Source: Echinarachnius parma (taxonomy: Eukaryota > Echinodermata > Echinoidea > Clypeasteroida > Echinarachniidae). Taken from it: a stretch of 64,000 nt of DNA. The stretch's first letter is position 1. Each line of letters begins with the position of its first letter. A model generated the notes under the pieces. That model worked only from the letters and a program-made list of their open reading frames with translations, made no database searches and was not told where the DNA came from. The stretch covers positions 90,001 to 154,000 of the forward strand of contig JBAMJV010007109.1 of the NCBI GenBank assembly GCA_037951105.1. The letters run 5' to 3'. This document shows positions 1 to 14,700 of the stretch, one piece after another. Position numbers and translations under genes: made by a program.

Positions 1-81
1 ACAATTTTTGAAAAAGTGTAAGCATTTTTTACATTTGTTAATAAATCATCTTATAAATCCGGGCCTCATCTGCAGATTTAT

Positions 82-412
82 TCCGATCGGATATATTTAT
101 TCATATTTTAGCCGTTTCTGAACCGATTTTGATTAAATAAAGTTTATTCTGTCCGATTGTTTGCTCTTTCAAATTTCACACTCAGTTTTTCATTATCTCA
201 CTAATTTTTTTTTTGTGCAGCGCCCTCTATACCAAAACTGAACTAAAAATGAAATTAAAGGTATAGTGTTGAGTATTGGTATTTCCCGAAGTGCCCCCCG
301 AGATAATGAAAAACTGACTGTCAAATTCGAAAGAACATAATCAATTTTAATGACAGAATAAACTTTATTTGATCAAAATCGGTTCAGAAACGGCTGAAAT
401 ATCCATAAATAT
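82..412. mobile_element. Foldback/MITE-like palindromic element
   Basis: Left arm (about 86-208) and right arm (about 298-412) are reverse complements with some mismatches; core AGCCGTTTCTGAACCGATTT against its complement near 380-400. The loop holds about 90 bp. No coding capacity. Confidence 0.7.
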
Positions 413-784
413 ATTTGTACATGTATTAAAAATGTTCTTCACCGGCAATCACCGGGTGATATTTAGACTTTTTAGAAACATTTCAAAAATGCTCGAAGAC
501 TACTTTGAAAAAAATCAGAATAGGTTTTTAAAAAGTCGTTGATGATATCTCTATTGAATCATTATTTTAACAAACATTAAATGCACAAATTTGTTGACGG
601 GGATGTGCCTCACAGAACTCTGAAATGGGGGTTTGAAGAGCTGACTAGCACAAAATATAGGGTCTTTGGAGCTACAAAAACCCTGAAACGGGAGTTAAGG
701 GGTCTACGGAGAAGACTAAAACTACAAAATACATAGACTTGGAGCTATATACCAAAGACCTACGGAAACCCTCAAAAAGTGGTC

Positions 785-945
785 CAAGAAGCCAAACTAG
801 AAGAGAATAATGGACTTGGCGCTAGTCAAATACATAGCCAAGTCATTCCGGGGGTCTATGGAGCCGAACTAGAAGAAGAATAATAGACTTGGCGCTACTA
901 ACTACCTAGCCAAGTCATTCCGGGGGTCTATGGAGCAGCAATTTT
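785..945. repeat. Short tandem duplication (~75 bp unit)
   Basis: AGTCATTCCGGGGGTCTATGG occurs twice, with flanking AACTAGAAG..GAATAATGGACTTGGCGCTA also repeated. The rest of 413-1880 holds poly-C runs (1038-1080) and no supported gene. Confidence 0.6.
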
Positions 946-1879
946 TGAAAATCGGGTATCTTTAGAGCTGCGATCGGGTGTGAAAAAGGGGTTCTTTTAA
1001 GCGGCACATACCCGTCTTATATACATTATACTTGAGTGCCCCCCCCCCCCCCCGGGGTAGCCACCCCCCCCCCCCCCCCCACACCATCACTCGAAGGCTT
1101 CATTGAACACACACACTTATATGATATATGACCCAATCATTGGTCAGCGCAACCGTTGCAAATGAAATACGGAAGGTATACAGACTAGTAAATGACAAGA
1201 TAGTGTTAGGATTGAAATGTATATAAAACCCAATAAAAACATGCACGATCAAGTTATTTATCTGATTCTCCGACCTCCGTATTAGTAGCAAATTATGTCA
1301 CTGACATAAAAAAAGGACTACAGAAGAAATGTAAAAAGGGCGGGGGAGAGATAAGTGAAAATACATACTTACTACCATATCAGCTCAGGTTTGGGGGAAA
1401 TTTTGCACAGCTGATGGTGTCACTTTTGGGCATGCATGCACGGTGTGGGGTTGCGTGTTGTCTCCTTTCTGAGAGTGGGCTCTTCATCTGAGAGTGAGAG
1501 CGAGCTATGAATCATAATAATTAGCTGTAGCCCCCACAGGCCCACTCATAATGGATATGTGTTTGATACTTAGTAGCCTATAAAGAATATGTTATAAAAG
1601 AATTGAATCATTTCCATTTCACTCTAACAATAACAAGAAGTGAATGCACTTTCGCGCTAAGACTGGAAAGGGGAATAATACCTCCAATGGCAATACAAAA
1701 ACAACTACAATTAATATTTATACAGAAATACCTAATTACTATGTCTATGTTCATGTCTAATTTACAAAAGTATTTGCCTAAAGTGTAAAACATTATTAAT
1801 TTCAAGTTTATTCAAATGGTGTTTAAAACTTATTTTAAAAAAAATGTGGGAAATAAAAATAGCAACTTGGGATATTGAT

Positions 1880-1963
1880 AGTGACGTGACGTACGTACGT
1901 GAGAGAACAATGGCGACTACCGTAAAGTCTGCTACATAAGCAAAACGATATGCCGGATATGTA
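1880..1963 (+). promoter_or_regulatory. SMG7 promoter/5' leader with CRE-like sites and two upstream ORFs
   Basis: Overlapping TGACGT motifs (CRE-like) occur in GTGACGTGACGTACGTACGT at 1881-1900. Upstream ORF 1 is ATG at 1910 to TAA ending 1939 (nine codons plus stop, context AACAATGG). Upstream ORF 2 is ATG at 1950 to TAA ending 1964 (four codons plus stop). Its stop overlaps the main start codon as TAATG, an arrangement seen in termination-reinitiation. The transcription start is not visible from sequence, so whether the CRE-like sites are promoter or leader is undecided. Confidence 0.5.
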
Positions 1964-1986
1964 ATGAATTTTGTTCAGATCTTACG
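1964..1986 (+). CDS. SMG7: SMG7 exon 1 (coding part)
   Basis: The main ATG at 1964 gives MNFVQILR. The donor CG|GTGAGT follows 1986, leaving phase 2. Joined to exon 2 it reads VQILRKANDLKA, aligning with human QYLRQAEVLKA, and this alignment is the reason for choosing this start. Start context has G at -3 and A at +4, so it is moderate. Confidence 0.8.
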
Positions 1987-2719
1987 GTGAGTTTGTAGAA
2001 TTAAATTTCATTACGACTAACGACCATTTGCTTAAATGGATGTATGCTTTTAGTGTTATCGTAAACATTTTATTTATTTGTTATTGTAAATGATTAACTT
2101 TCGCCCTGAAACTTTGCGGTTTGTAGACAGATTTAGCGTATGCGAAATCGCACACGGTAGTGCCAGTCCCACCCATTGACGTCTGACGCATGTCAGATTT
2201 CGGTAACGCAATGAAGTGACGAAATAAGTTCTATCCAACTATCGACATGATTATCATGTTTATCTACTTATATCCAGTAGGCAAAGTCACATAAGAGTGA
2301 ACTATAATATTTGGCTGAAACCCGCATTTCAATTATTTATGAAAAATATCAACATTCAATTTGATTTGGAGTTTGAAATAATTATCAGATGACAGAAGAA
2401 GTATTTATTATTATTGAATATTGTGTTGTGATGCCAATGGCAATGGCAACGCATTTGCAAATGACATGTCCATGGTTCATGCATGTTCGTGCATGAAGTC
2501 TTGATAGGCGTGAATTTGCTAAATGCACTATGGCAAATGTCTATGGGAAAACGGTTTGAAGTGTCCATTTTTACATGAACATTTTATACTTAAAATTAAA
2601 TAAGTTATAGGCCTGAAACTAATGCTGTAACTGACCTTGATGATCGGATCGTTTGATCGGATCGGCAAAAATTTATCGATCTTCAAAATCGGATCGATGA
2701 TCGGGATCGGATAATCGGC

Positions 2720-2751
<32 letters not shown>

Positions 2752-5700
2752 TGCGTTAATTTGCATCACTTTGCAACAAAACTGGTTCGTTACTTACTGC
2801 ACATTTTTGTTCTGGTCACTCGATAGTCCGCCGTAGTATTTTTTATAAACATTAAAGCCATTTGGACGACTTAAATCAATATTTTGGATGCGCCGAGGCT
2901 GCTTGCTCGGAGCTGTGCATCGCGCAGGGCTGGCGCTAGCGTGGCCAACCGGTAGAGATACGGCCGAGAAGACCGTCAGCGGATCGCGAGGCTATGCTTT
3001 CACGTGCTTTATAACGGCATCGCGGCGCAGCATGCACGCAGGTAGCACGCGACAGGTGATCTATCTCCGTACATGTGACCTATTTTTGTTGATGTTGTTG
3101 TTATAATTATAGTTACTTAACTTTTGCATTTTGTTGTTTTTAGTTTGACATCGTTTTTTTATGCTGTTGCTGCATGCATTTTCAGTCAGATTTTTGCGCA
3201 TCGCTTGTTTATTTTATCCTGTTTCCTTAATTGAATTGCAGCTTGATTATTAATATTACTCAGTATAAAATAATAATTAAGAATAAGATATTTTGATTTC
3301 TTTGTTGCTGTTTTTCACGACTGATTTTCTAAAAAATAACTTGAGTTTATTTAACTTTTTTGTTATTCTTTGTTCTCCTTTAGAATCAGTTTAACTCGAT
3401 CAACAAGTTGGGTACATGATGTATTATAAGCTACATGCAGTAAATAATTCTGAAAAAACAAAAAACAATAGAAAACATAAAATTAAGAGGACATTTTTTA
3501 AATAAACAAAGTAATAGTAATACACAGGTGTACCCCCAATAATTTTTGTGCCCCCCCCCCCCCCAACCAGTCCGACCACCTTCGCCACTGGCTACATGTG
3601 TTTGTTTGTTTGTTTGTATTTGATTAGTGTGTATTGCTTTGTTATTTTGCAACTAGTACATAAGTTTGTTCGCTAATTACTTGTACCAATAGCCCCAATA
3701 CCGATCCCCACGTCATTCAACAATCCGAAATGTTTTAAATGTACTAAAAATAATAGCCCCCGCCCCCAAACTTTCCGTCGTCCGGCGTATAGGCCTACTC
3801 AAGAAACAAAGTACCCTCCCCCAGTCTACTGAGAAGTGAGAAGGCTGCCACCCCCTCCCCGATACAAAACGAGTACCGGGTATTATATTTTAAAATATAT
3901 AAATTATTGTTATGTACACAGAGTATAATAATAATAACAATAATATCGATTTATATAGCGCCTAATATGATTGATAAATGACGGAAATGATGAACTGATG
4001 AGGATGACAATGAATGATCATTATGAAGATGGCGATGCCAATGATTATTATGATAAAAAAGAGGATGGTAATGATCCATGATGAAGATGAGGATGATGGT
4101 GCATGTTTGACTGGTGATGATTATAATAATTACTAACATCGAGACGGACAAAGTGCCATTATAATGGAGCTAGGGGCGAAGCAAGAACATTGTAAACTGC
4201 GTCGTGGCAACTCCCCGATAAAATGTAAGTAGTATATAATTTATTATTATTTTTAATTGCGTTACGTACAATTATTGCAATATATGGGGAGGTCCTCAAT
4301 ACAGTGTGACAAAAAAATGAAGAAAGCGTTAGCCTAATGGCAGTGTGAACGAAATAATTACAGTTCCCCAATTTGCGTGCCCCCCCCCCCCCCCCCTGAA
4401 AAAATACAAAATCACACAGTCGCACATAAACTAAATCATAATCAGGGGCCGCAGAATGTTTTGATTTTGGGGGTGGGGGCCGACCACATTTCAATTGTTA
4501 TCATAACTATCTTATCATCACCATTATTTTCAATTTGACGTTTATATTATGATGTTGATCATCAAGTATACAATTTCACAAGCCATCATCCGTCGGAAAT
4601 AATAAGTATTTATATTTTGAACATCATCATGAGTACATAAAAATAAAAATCGCCCCGTCGCACATGGAAACTAAATCATAATCAGGGGCCGCATTGATAT
4701 TGGGGGATGGGGGAGGGGGCTGACCACATTGTCCACATTTCAATTGTTATCATGATTATCTTATCATCACCATTATTTTCAATTTGACGTTTATATTATG
4801 ATGTTGATCATCAAGTATACAATTTCACAAGCCATCATCCATAGAAATAATAGAGTATTTATATTTTGAACATCATCATGAGTACATACAAATTAAAATT
4901 GCATGGTCGCACGGAAACTAAATCATAATCATGGGCCGCAGAACGTTTTCGGGTTGGGAGGAGGGGGTCGACCACATTTCAATTGTTATCATAATTATCT
5001 AATCATCACCATTATTTTCAATTTGACATTTATGTTATGATGTTTATCATCAAGTATACACTTTCACGAGCCATCATCCTACTAGAAATAATAAAGTATT
5101 TATATCATGAACATCATCATGAGAAAGAGTACATATGAATTATTAATCATAACAAAAACGCATAGTCGCACTATCCATGGTCGCACGTGAAACTAAATCA
5201 TAATCAGCGGTCACAGAATTATGTTTTTGATATTTGGGGGGGGGGGGGTGGTGGAGTTGGCTGACCACATTTCAATTGCATTATCATAAGTATCATTTTA
5301 AGTCCCCCATGCTCATGTTTATCTCATCTTCCTCGTCATTACATTTATACTCAAAGCGTAAACAAATTATAATTCTTTAAATTGAAAGAAGGATCGGCCG
5401 AATGTAGTCCTCGCACGCGCAACACAAGTCAAAATTGGAGCGTCCGTCATCTTCCTAAAAAGGAAAGAAAAAAAAAACATGTTATGATTATGTTTACATA
5501 GTTAAATTTTGACGCCATTAGTCAATAACAACATATCAAACAATTTATATACTCTCTCGATCTCCCGGAATTCGGGGACCGGGAGATCGAGAGTGCAAAT
5601 TTACAGTTTATATTATACATGTATACTAATAATAATTATGTACCAGCTTTCCCCTGAATCTTAGGCCTTGCTGGCGACTATATAGATCAACAAATCGTTT

Positions 5701-8700
5701 TTATGTCCTCTTCCATAATTTATCAGCATTCTCTATCAGTCGGCCGACAGTAAAAGACTGAATTTAACATGTAAAAGAGGATATGAAAACGATAATTCGT
5801 TGATCTATAATAGCTTGCGACATAGGACACGCATGCCGCCCGCATGCATGCACGGCGCCAGCGCGGCGCCGATCGTGCGCGCGCCGGGTCTGACGGCCTG
5901 GAGTTCATGTGAACATCCGTCGGGAATATCGTTCAAATGACTAGCAATTTTGCGAGTCTTGTTCCGATTTTCGCCTTTCAAAACGAAGTAAACTAACAAA
6001 GAGTATCTCGAAAATAACATTTTTTCAAGTAAATGATATAGATTGTCCCTTTTTAAAATTTCAATTCCGATATTCTTGCAAAGAAAATGGATGGTTTTCT
6101 CCCGGGATTTTTTTTTTTTCACATAAGTCATAACACATAAAAAAAACAAAAACAAAATTTCATCCGATCCGATCTCCGATCTTTTCTGCATGATCGGAAA
6201 TCGGCAAAAACGGCAAAAAAGCCATGATCGGATCGGGATCGGCATCCCGGGGGGGGGTACTCACGTATATTGGGTATACGGGGATGTGCCGCTCGGAAGG
6301 GTGACTTTTTCAAGAAAGGTCCTTAGACATGGGTCCCCTTTTCATCAAAAAAATCCTTAGACATGGGTCCCCTTTTTCAAATTTCCCCTTTTTTATACGG
6401 GATTTTTGGGTTTGCCGATGTGAAATAGCAAAAATTTTCAAGCTCGCTACGCTCGCTAACTTAAAACCACAAAATTTGCGGGAAATACGCCAAAACACAT
6501 GCCCCGCAGCGGGAAATACGCCCAAAACATGCGCCGCAGGCGAAAAAAAAATCCTTAGACATGGGTCCCCTTTTCGCAAAATGACCCTTAGATGTGGGTA
6601 TGGGTTTGGAGGTCTCAGCCGCACACCCCCGTCCTACTATAATCTGAGCACCCCCCCCGGGATCGGCATGCCGATCCGATGATCGGTTACAGCGTTACCT
6701 GAAACCTGTTTTAATTGATTCCTTGACGTCTTTGTAATTGTAGGATTACAAACAAGTTTGTATATTTTACATGAACATTTTATACTTAAAATTAAATAAG
6801 TTATATATAGGCCTGAAACCTGTTTTAATTGATTCCTTGACGTCTTTGTAATTGTAGGATTTAAGGCTGTTGACGAGTCCCGGGTACCCGGGTCCCGCCG
6901 AAAAATGTCGAGTCCCGGGCGCAAAAATCGATACTCGATATCCCGAAAAAAAGCAAAAAATTGATTTACGAATTTGCTGTATTTTATAAGATGATTTATT
7001 GTCATAAATGCGCTGCATTTTGTCACTTGAATGAACATGTTTCCCAGCGGCGTGACATGCCTATACTAGCGAAATCAACAAATTTATAAATTTTGGGTAC
7101 CCGGGACTCGCCCGAAAAATTATCGCGAGTCCCGGGTAGTAAATATACCCGAAATTGACAGCCTTAGTAATAGTAGGATTACAAACAAGTTGGAATACTG
7201 ACTTACCATCCACCTTTCAAATATTTGCAGAAATAAAGTATAGATCTGTGTACAGTGATTTCACTGATTTGCCTAGAATGCCGACAGTGAAAATAACAAT
7301 AATAATGTCAAAAAGGCCATGAAAGCGATAGATCGCTTTTGTCGATCTATGATTTGCCATACAGCCATAGACTAGTGAAATGTTGCTAAAACTTTTGCTT
7401 GAAATCGTATATGTAATTTGTCTTTGCTAACTTAGCTTCTAGACTAGACTACAGCAACGTCTTTGACCGAATCAGGCCGTGAAAATGAAGTAAAATTTAT
7501 TGAGACAAGTTTACCCGGCCAAAAGTCCTTGTGTATCTTTGAAATGCTACCCTTATTTTGAGAACTACATTTTAATGTCAAATTCTGGTAAACTATATCA
7601 TTTGAATATATTCAAGTGTTTCTCCAATGTGCCTGTAAAATTGTATTTAACAAATCATATTACCCAATGCCGATACAAATTATTTCCCTGAAAAAAAAGG
7701 AGCAGAGAATAGAGAAGTCAAAGTAACTATCCAAATTCGGATGTACATGTATGCAATTGGAAGTCCACTGACTTGTGTATGGATATGTAATTGTCATTTT
7801 GTGCATGTTGAAATCTGTAGCATCTAGCCTTCTACGACTAGAATTAACAATGTTCGATACAACTTACAAGTCTTACATTTATGGAATAAATTTGCAGCAG
7901 TGTGATTTTCTTTCCTGGAGAGAAAATAAAAGTTGCATACTAATTTTGCCATTAAGTTGAATAAGAATAATCCTTTTGACATGCTTTGTAGCAATGTTAA
8001 ATGAGATTTCAATGAATGTGTAAAGTTGCTAAGTGCTTGTGAGTGTTTAAGATCTAAATTTTTCGTCATTATCTACCAACACGTGCCCTGACTACCATAG
8101 CGTGCCCAGCATTGGCACGCATCAGCATGCATGACTAAAAGAACCAATTCTCTATACAAGTTGTAAAGATCATCGGTTCTTTAAGTCATGCATGTCAAGT
8201 CGTGGGCACGTGTTGGTTGGTAGAGAATGCCAAATTGTCAATTGAAATAATGTTTTTTTTAAATTGCGACTTTGTTCATTTATGTCCTTTTTTTTTCTTC
8301 ACAGGAAGGCAAATGACCTCAAGGCACAACTTACAGGTGAGATGCAATGTCAACTCCAGGGGGTGTTTCATTAAACACTATAATACATTTTAGCAGCATT
8401 GATTCAAAGGGACAATGATCACTAAAAATCGATGCTAAGTGTTAGTGAAAGTGAAAGACCCTCCTGATTTAGCTAGATTAAGGGTCTAAACTTCCCATGT
8501 TATTGTGGAAATTTAGTAATAATTAAATGTAATTATGTAGAAACTGCTATAAACATTGATGCATATCACAAACAACAAGTAGTTTGTTAAATTAAACCTT
8601 ACCCTCATCATATTTAGTCTTAATTAAAGGTGGTTATACTGGTTTGTGGAAAATGCTTTGTGAAAAGGAAAATGTATACTTTGAAAACATGTACACAGTT

Positions 8701-11700
8701 ACCTCATGGGGTAAAGTATGATTTCAAAGCTTGCATTTGGATTGTATAAATAACTTGAGCGATAGTTTAATCTTTGAAGGTTCCTATGGTAGCTTGTAGA
8801 GGGACACCACATGAAATATTCTTTCTTTGAATAGTGGTGGTCCTAGGAAGGATTCATCGCTCAAATATTTTTAACCACTGGAGTCATGATTCTCCTGACG
8901 ACGAACAGAACATACTGATCGAAACGTTGAGGACTTAGTGGGTCTGTCTTGGGACCGCAATAATCCAAGAAAGAATATTGGAGATGATGGATTGTAAACA
9001 TTCTCTTTCCAATTAGCAGTTGCATTGATTTTTAGAGAGAAATATAATCATCCCATTTGAAGGATTTTAAGTAATCCATGTTGAACTATCATACAAAGGG
9101 ACTGTAGGCAAAACACAAACAAAGATCTATGCACAAATATCTCTTACATTCCTGACCAGCTCTTGAAATGATTACAGGACCGCTGGCCAGGGGCCACTAC
9201 AAATGAGCTCTGGGCCACACTAATGTACTTAATTATGCTAATTAAATATTACCTGCCCAAATGGGCAACCAAGCAACATAATGTTTAGTGTACAATTGCT
9301 TTGTTGGGGGCTACAAAATCCAGGTTCCGGGCAACTAAAATTTGAGAAATCGTTATTTGATTTGCCCGACTTGGCCACAAAGCTACAAGGGAAGATAAAT
9401 AAATTGGAGCATTGCCTGTATGCTTTGTTGTGTGCATGTATTCTAGTTGAAGGTAGAAGTGATGCGTGAGTGAGGAAGCAGTGCCTGCAGGATGCCTAGA
9501 GCAACTCCTCCTGGGGGGATCTGTAGTAATCCATGTCAAACCATTAAAGAGAGGAACAGGCAAAAAACAAAGAACTTGCACAAATTCATTTATGTCCTAA
9601 ATACTTTGTAGTGTGTTTTCTAGCTGAAGGTGGAAGTGATGTATGGGTGATGAGGAGGGGCCTGCAGGATGCCTAGAGCAGCTCGTTGCCTCAAGGGAGA
9701 TCTGAGGATGGGTCTGGACAAACGCACAAACAGACAGACAGATAGATAAATAGATAGACATACACATACACAGATTGATCTTTGCTTAATCACAGTGATT
9801 TTCCTATTGTTTCCTAGCTGAAGGTGGAAGTGATGCGTGGGTGACGAGGCAGGGCCTGCAGGATGCCTATCATCAGCTCCTCCTGGGGGATCTGGAGACG
9901 GCCTTGGACAAGAAGCTGGAGCAGGAGCTCTGGAACCATGTCTTCAAGAACCACATCTCATCGCTGCAGCACAAGGCTCGTGATCGCATGGTGAGTAGAG
10001 CTGGATTGAGAAGATTGTACAGTATTCTTTATACATTTATTGTGGAAGTTTGTATGGCCTGTATGTTCTTATAATGTAATAAGAGCCTGTCTGTAATACC
10101 CTCGAGGGAGAGGAGAATGAGCTCTAGTACCGTGTCATCAAGAACCACATCTCATCGCTGCAGCACACTTCATTGATCGCATGTGAAGTAATCACTTGCC
10201 AATTAAAAATGGCATTTACACATATAAGAATGATCATGTACATGTATACATTTTGGGTAAGAACATTGATATGTATCATACTTTATGTTCTTCACATGAT
10301 TAATAAAGTAAATAACAATTGTTCCCGAGGCATTTTCTATCAAGTATTCTGCTGCAAGTACTTCATACTACAGTATTGGTCAAAATAAACTAACCCCCCT
10401 GTAATCTGGTACAGATGTATTTTGTTTTAAGAACATTTAACCGTGGGTATTATTTGATGCAGTGGTCTGGAGCTGTTTTAACCCATCCAGTAGCCCATTT
10501 CATAACACAGTTGCAAATGTTGTAAGTGTCTAATTATTGTAACTACCATGGCAACAGCTGTAATGCTCCATGCTGATTGGCTGTTGACCTAATAGTTACA
10601 ATAATTGGACACTTACAACAATTGCCAGTGTTTTATGAAATGGGCTACTGTAGACTGGTTAAACAAAAACTCTGTCTGACTTTCTATGGAGGATGCATGT
10701 TACACTCTAAAATCAAATAGTCTTAAACAGGTTTACAACATGTAGGGGATTGACAGGCTTCTGACGATATAATTCAATATACACCATGTGTTCTACACAA
10801 TGTTTGGTATTTGTGGTCAAGAGAATGAATCACTTCCTTTGTTTCTTTGCCTTTCTAAGAATTAAAACGCGTAAATTATAATTCGGTGCATTAGTCATAC
10901 CAGGTTAATCCAAGCAAATGTGGATGAAATGGCAAGGTATTATCAACTGCCTCCACACTAACCTTTTGTCCTACTTGACCATTCGGGGCAAGTGAATATT
11001 CAAACATTACTTGCTGGAACATAAAATGTACTTGCCCGAGAAAACTAATGTGAAACAAAATACAACTTAATTGCCTTAGGTAGCTCAACTTGCGTGGCAA
11101 ATTTCTCGCTTCTTTCTAGGTCAGGAATGACATTATTCTCTCATAGTTGGAACAGAAATGTTAGTTGCCCAATTGAACAACCAAACTAGACCATTTATGA
11201 AATTCACTTGCCCGTCATCAATTTTGACTTGCACCGTGCAACAGGGCAAGTGCTAGTGTCAAGCCCTGGTTATCACAAAATAATGCTTTGGGCATTTTAA
11301 TCCTTCGAATATATAATGTTCTCATTTTTTAGAAGAACTGATAATAATGACAGTGACAAAAGAGTGAATTTTTGTTAAAGTGATCAATTAAAGGGCAATG
11401 AAACTATGGCTTTCGGTTATTATTATCGTTTAGAGGGTGAACAGACATTTGATTTGATACATAACTTGGCAATTTTGGCCTCCTGGATCCCATGAAATCC
11501 TTACGTGAACATACCCACATTTTGCTAATTCTTACGGCGGCAAAAGATGATGGGAGCGGCCATAATCTTGTAAATACCCGACATGCTTTGCAAACTCTGA
11601 CGTATGTGCTTAGGGCCGAACAAAAAGCTTTTCACTGATTTCAAAGCATCTACAAGTATTCAGACAATGGTTTGAATTGGTGCTATTGAAATGCATTAGT

Positions 11701-14700
11701 GCATATCATTGACCGTAGTCCACACAAACCTAATAATGGCGGCCTCCAGTGTTCGCGTGAATAGTGGTATACCCGATTTAGCATTTTTGCTTACTGTTAC
11801 TAATGAGTGCATCTTTCTAGTTGTATATTTCCTCTTAGGTATCACTAATAATGGAAATAATCAATGTTTTTTCAGATCAATAACATCCATTTTGACTGAC
11901 CATTGGAGGCTGCCATATTTTCCAACGGAACCGCATGACATGCCATCTGAGCACGCACAAACAAAAGCGGGTTATGAAACCGCTGTTGTTGAATATGATG
12001 CTATGTCAGTGGTTACGTAATGTGCTTTTGTTAGTGCACGCTCAGATGACGCCTCATTTTTGCGGTTATATTCTGAAATGCCTTGTCTGAAATTGCACAC
12101 CTGTCAAAATGACATGCCTGCCAGCCTGTGTTCTAGGAGAAGAAACCCAAATTCATACGTGATAATACAAAATTCCTCAAACTTGTTTCTTTTCTTTTAG
12201 AACCCAAAGAGATCGGAAGTTCAAGCCATGCTGTCCCTAGTTCTCGACAATGCCAGTGGCTTCTATATACAGGTATGTATTCTTGATATTAAAGGGGAAC
12301 TAATCCCAAGAAATTGGTCCATAATGAATTTGCAAAATAACAATGTAATAAGTCAATAGATAACCGATAGTTCCAAATTGGTTACTTGTAATTGCTCTAC
12401 TTTGCTCCACAGAGAGATGTGATGTTCATTTTGTTTATATGATTATGACAATGATTATAATGATTTTTCTGATGAAAGTAATGATGATAATGAAAACAAT
12501 TGTGATTCGGTATGTTCTTAACCCGTAATGGCAAAGTTATTTTCTTTAGATTAAAGGGAAAAAAGAAATGGTTAGCCAGAACTGAACAATGAAAAAAGGC
12601 TATAACCTATTAAAGATGGTCAGCTACAAAATGTTCACTGAAGCACTAGTTCGTAGCCTACTTATATTTATGTCTCACACACAGTTCTTTCAAGAGATCT
12701 GCAGTGGGTTTGTTGTGGAGTTGGCATATCGTATCAAGGCCCAACGTTTGGGACGGTTCTCTGAGATGCTGCCCTCCCCTCAAAATCTGGTCCTGCCTAA
12801 TTTAAATAATAAAGCTTGTCATCATTCTACACATACATATCATAATTGTTTTGAATAACTATATATCAACTTTTCTTAACTGCCTAGCTGCTCCAAGAGA
12901 TCTGCAGTGGGTTTGGAGTGGAGTTGGCGTGTCGTATCAAGGCCCAGCGTCTGGGACTGTTCTCCGAGATCCTCCCCTCCGCTCAGAAGCTTGTCAAGCC
13001 CAAGGCGGCAACATGCCTCTACATCTGCCAGCACTGCTTGGTTCATCTTGGCGACATAGGTATGAGCATTCTCTTGCATACATGATCATGTTGGTACAGT
13101 CAAACCTGTCTTAGTGACCACCTGTCTGTAGCAGCCAGCCTGCCTATAGTGGCCGCAAAACGTGTTCCCCTGCATCAAAAAACAATATATGATGGAACCT
13201 TTCTTTTTTGCATAAAGAGTTGCGATTAATCGCAAAGTTGCGTTTTATTGAAAGTCAGAAAACATGCGCACTTGGGCCAATCAGAATTGCGCATTTAGGA
13301 GCTTTTTCAGACTTACGATTAAACACATCTTTGCGATTAATCGCAACTCTTTATGCAACACCCCCCAGGTTGCCTTGTCAGACCAGTAAAATAATGATTA
13401 CTAAATATATTTTGGTTGCCCAATCAGGCAAGTATAATTTGCCATTGATTAAATATTTTTTGACCCGAAGCTCACTTGTTGTGGTAGAGTGCCAGCCCCG
13501 GCTAGAGTTGTGTGCCGTCTGGCATTTGTTTGGCCCTTTTCTCCAAATTGTAAACTATTTGTAAACTCTCTGTTTTTTAATTTGTCATTTCCCCCTGTAG
13601 CTCGCTACCGCACCGACACCCAGCAGGCCGAAAGCTTCTACTGTCATGCGGCTAGCCTCGTCCCTTCCAACGGTCAGCCTTACAACCAGCTGGCCATAGT
13701 CTCGGCGACCAAGGGTGACCAGCTGTCAATGGTATTCTACTACATTAGAAGCATAGCGGTCAAGTACCCCTTTCCGGCCGCTGCCACGAACCTACAAACC
13801 ACCTACGCCAAGCTGGTAGACAGGTTAGTGTAAAGGTTATAATAATAGTATTTTGTCTGACGGTCAGCCAACTGGCTATAGTATCAGGAGCATAGCGGTC
13901 AAGTACCCCTTTCCAGCTGCTGCCACCAACCTACAAACCACCTACGCCAAGCTGGTAGACAGGTAAGTGTAAATTTTATAATAATAGTATTTTGCTGACG
14001 GTCAGCCAACTGGCTATAGTATTAGGAGCATAGTGGTCAAGTACCCCTTTCCGGCCGCTGCCACCAACCTACAGACCACCTACGCCAAGCTGGTAGACAG
14101 GTTAGTGTAAAGGTTATAATAATAGTATTTTATCTGACGGTCAGCCAACTAGCTATAGTATCAGGAGCATAGTGGTCAAGTACCCCTTTCCGGCCGCTGC
14201 CACCAACCTACAGACCACCTACGCCAAGCTGGTAGATAGGTTAGTGTAAAGGTTATAATAATAGTATTTTGCTGATGGTCAGCCAACTGGCTATAGTATC
14301 AGGAGCATAGCGGTCAAGTACCCCTTTCCAGCCGCTGCCACGACCTACAGACCACATACGCCAAGCTGGTAGATAGGTTAGTGTAAAGGTTATAATAATA
14401 GTATTTTGTCTGATTTGGTCAGCCAACTGGCTATAGTATCAGAAGCATAGCGGTCAAGTACCCCTTTCCGGCCGCTGCCACGAACCTACAAACCACCTAC
14501 GCCAAGCTGGTAGACAGGTTAGCGTAAAGGTTATAATAATAGTATTTTGTCTGATTTGGTCAGCCAACTAGCTATAGTATCAGGAGCATAGCGGTCAAGT
14601 ACCCCTTTCCAGCTGCTGCCACCAACCTACAGACCACCTACGGGCAATTCCAAGGTAACAGCGTGACGGTAGGAGGGTGTTTCTCACGATGAAAGTCTAA

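Larger units (their letters stand above)
2572..6830. other. Intron 1 segment bounded by a duplicated ~50 bp sequence
   Basis: ACATGAACATTTTATACTTA and the following bases occur at about 2572-2621 and again at 6769-6830. A second local duplication (about 6698-6745 and 6813-6865) sits at the right edge. GATCGGATCGG-rich sequence lies near both edges (2640-2720 and 6165-6690). This could mark an insertion, but no coding sequence or clean ends are seen. Confidence 0.4.

Noticed and set aside
5805-6682. Overlapping ORFs of 100-146 codons on both strands
   Set aside because: Made from the repeat block with TTAGACATGGGTCCCC motifs and GATCGG runs; no conserved motif.
8880-8985. Possible retroelement fragment (GACGACGAACAGAACATACT)
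   Set aside because: Looks like a dispersed repeat tail but no reverse transcriptase frame or borders could be seen.
11709-12020. 103-codon + strand ORF
   Set aside because: It overlaps a small inverted repeat (TCTGAGCACGCACAAACAAAAGC and its decayed inverse near 12020-12050), has no splice fit to SMG7 phase and no protein family resemblance.
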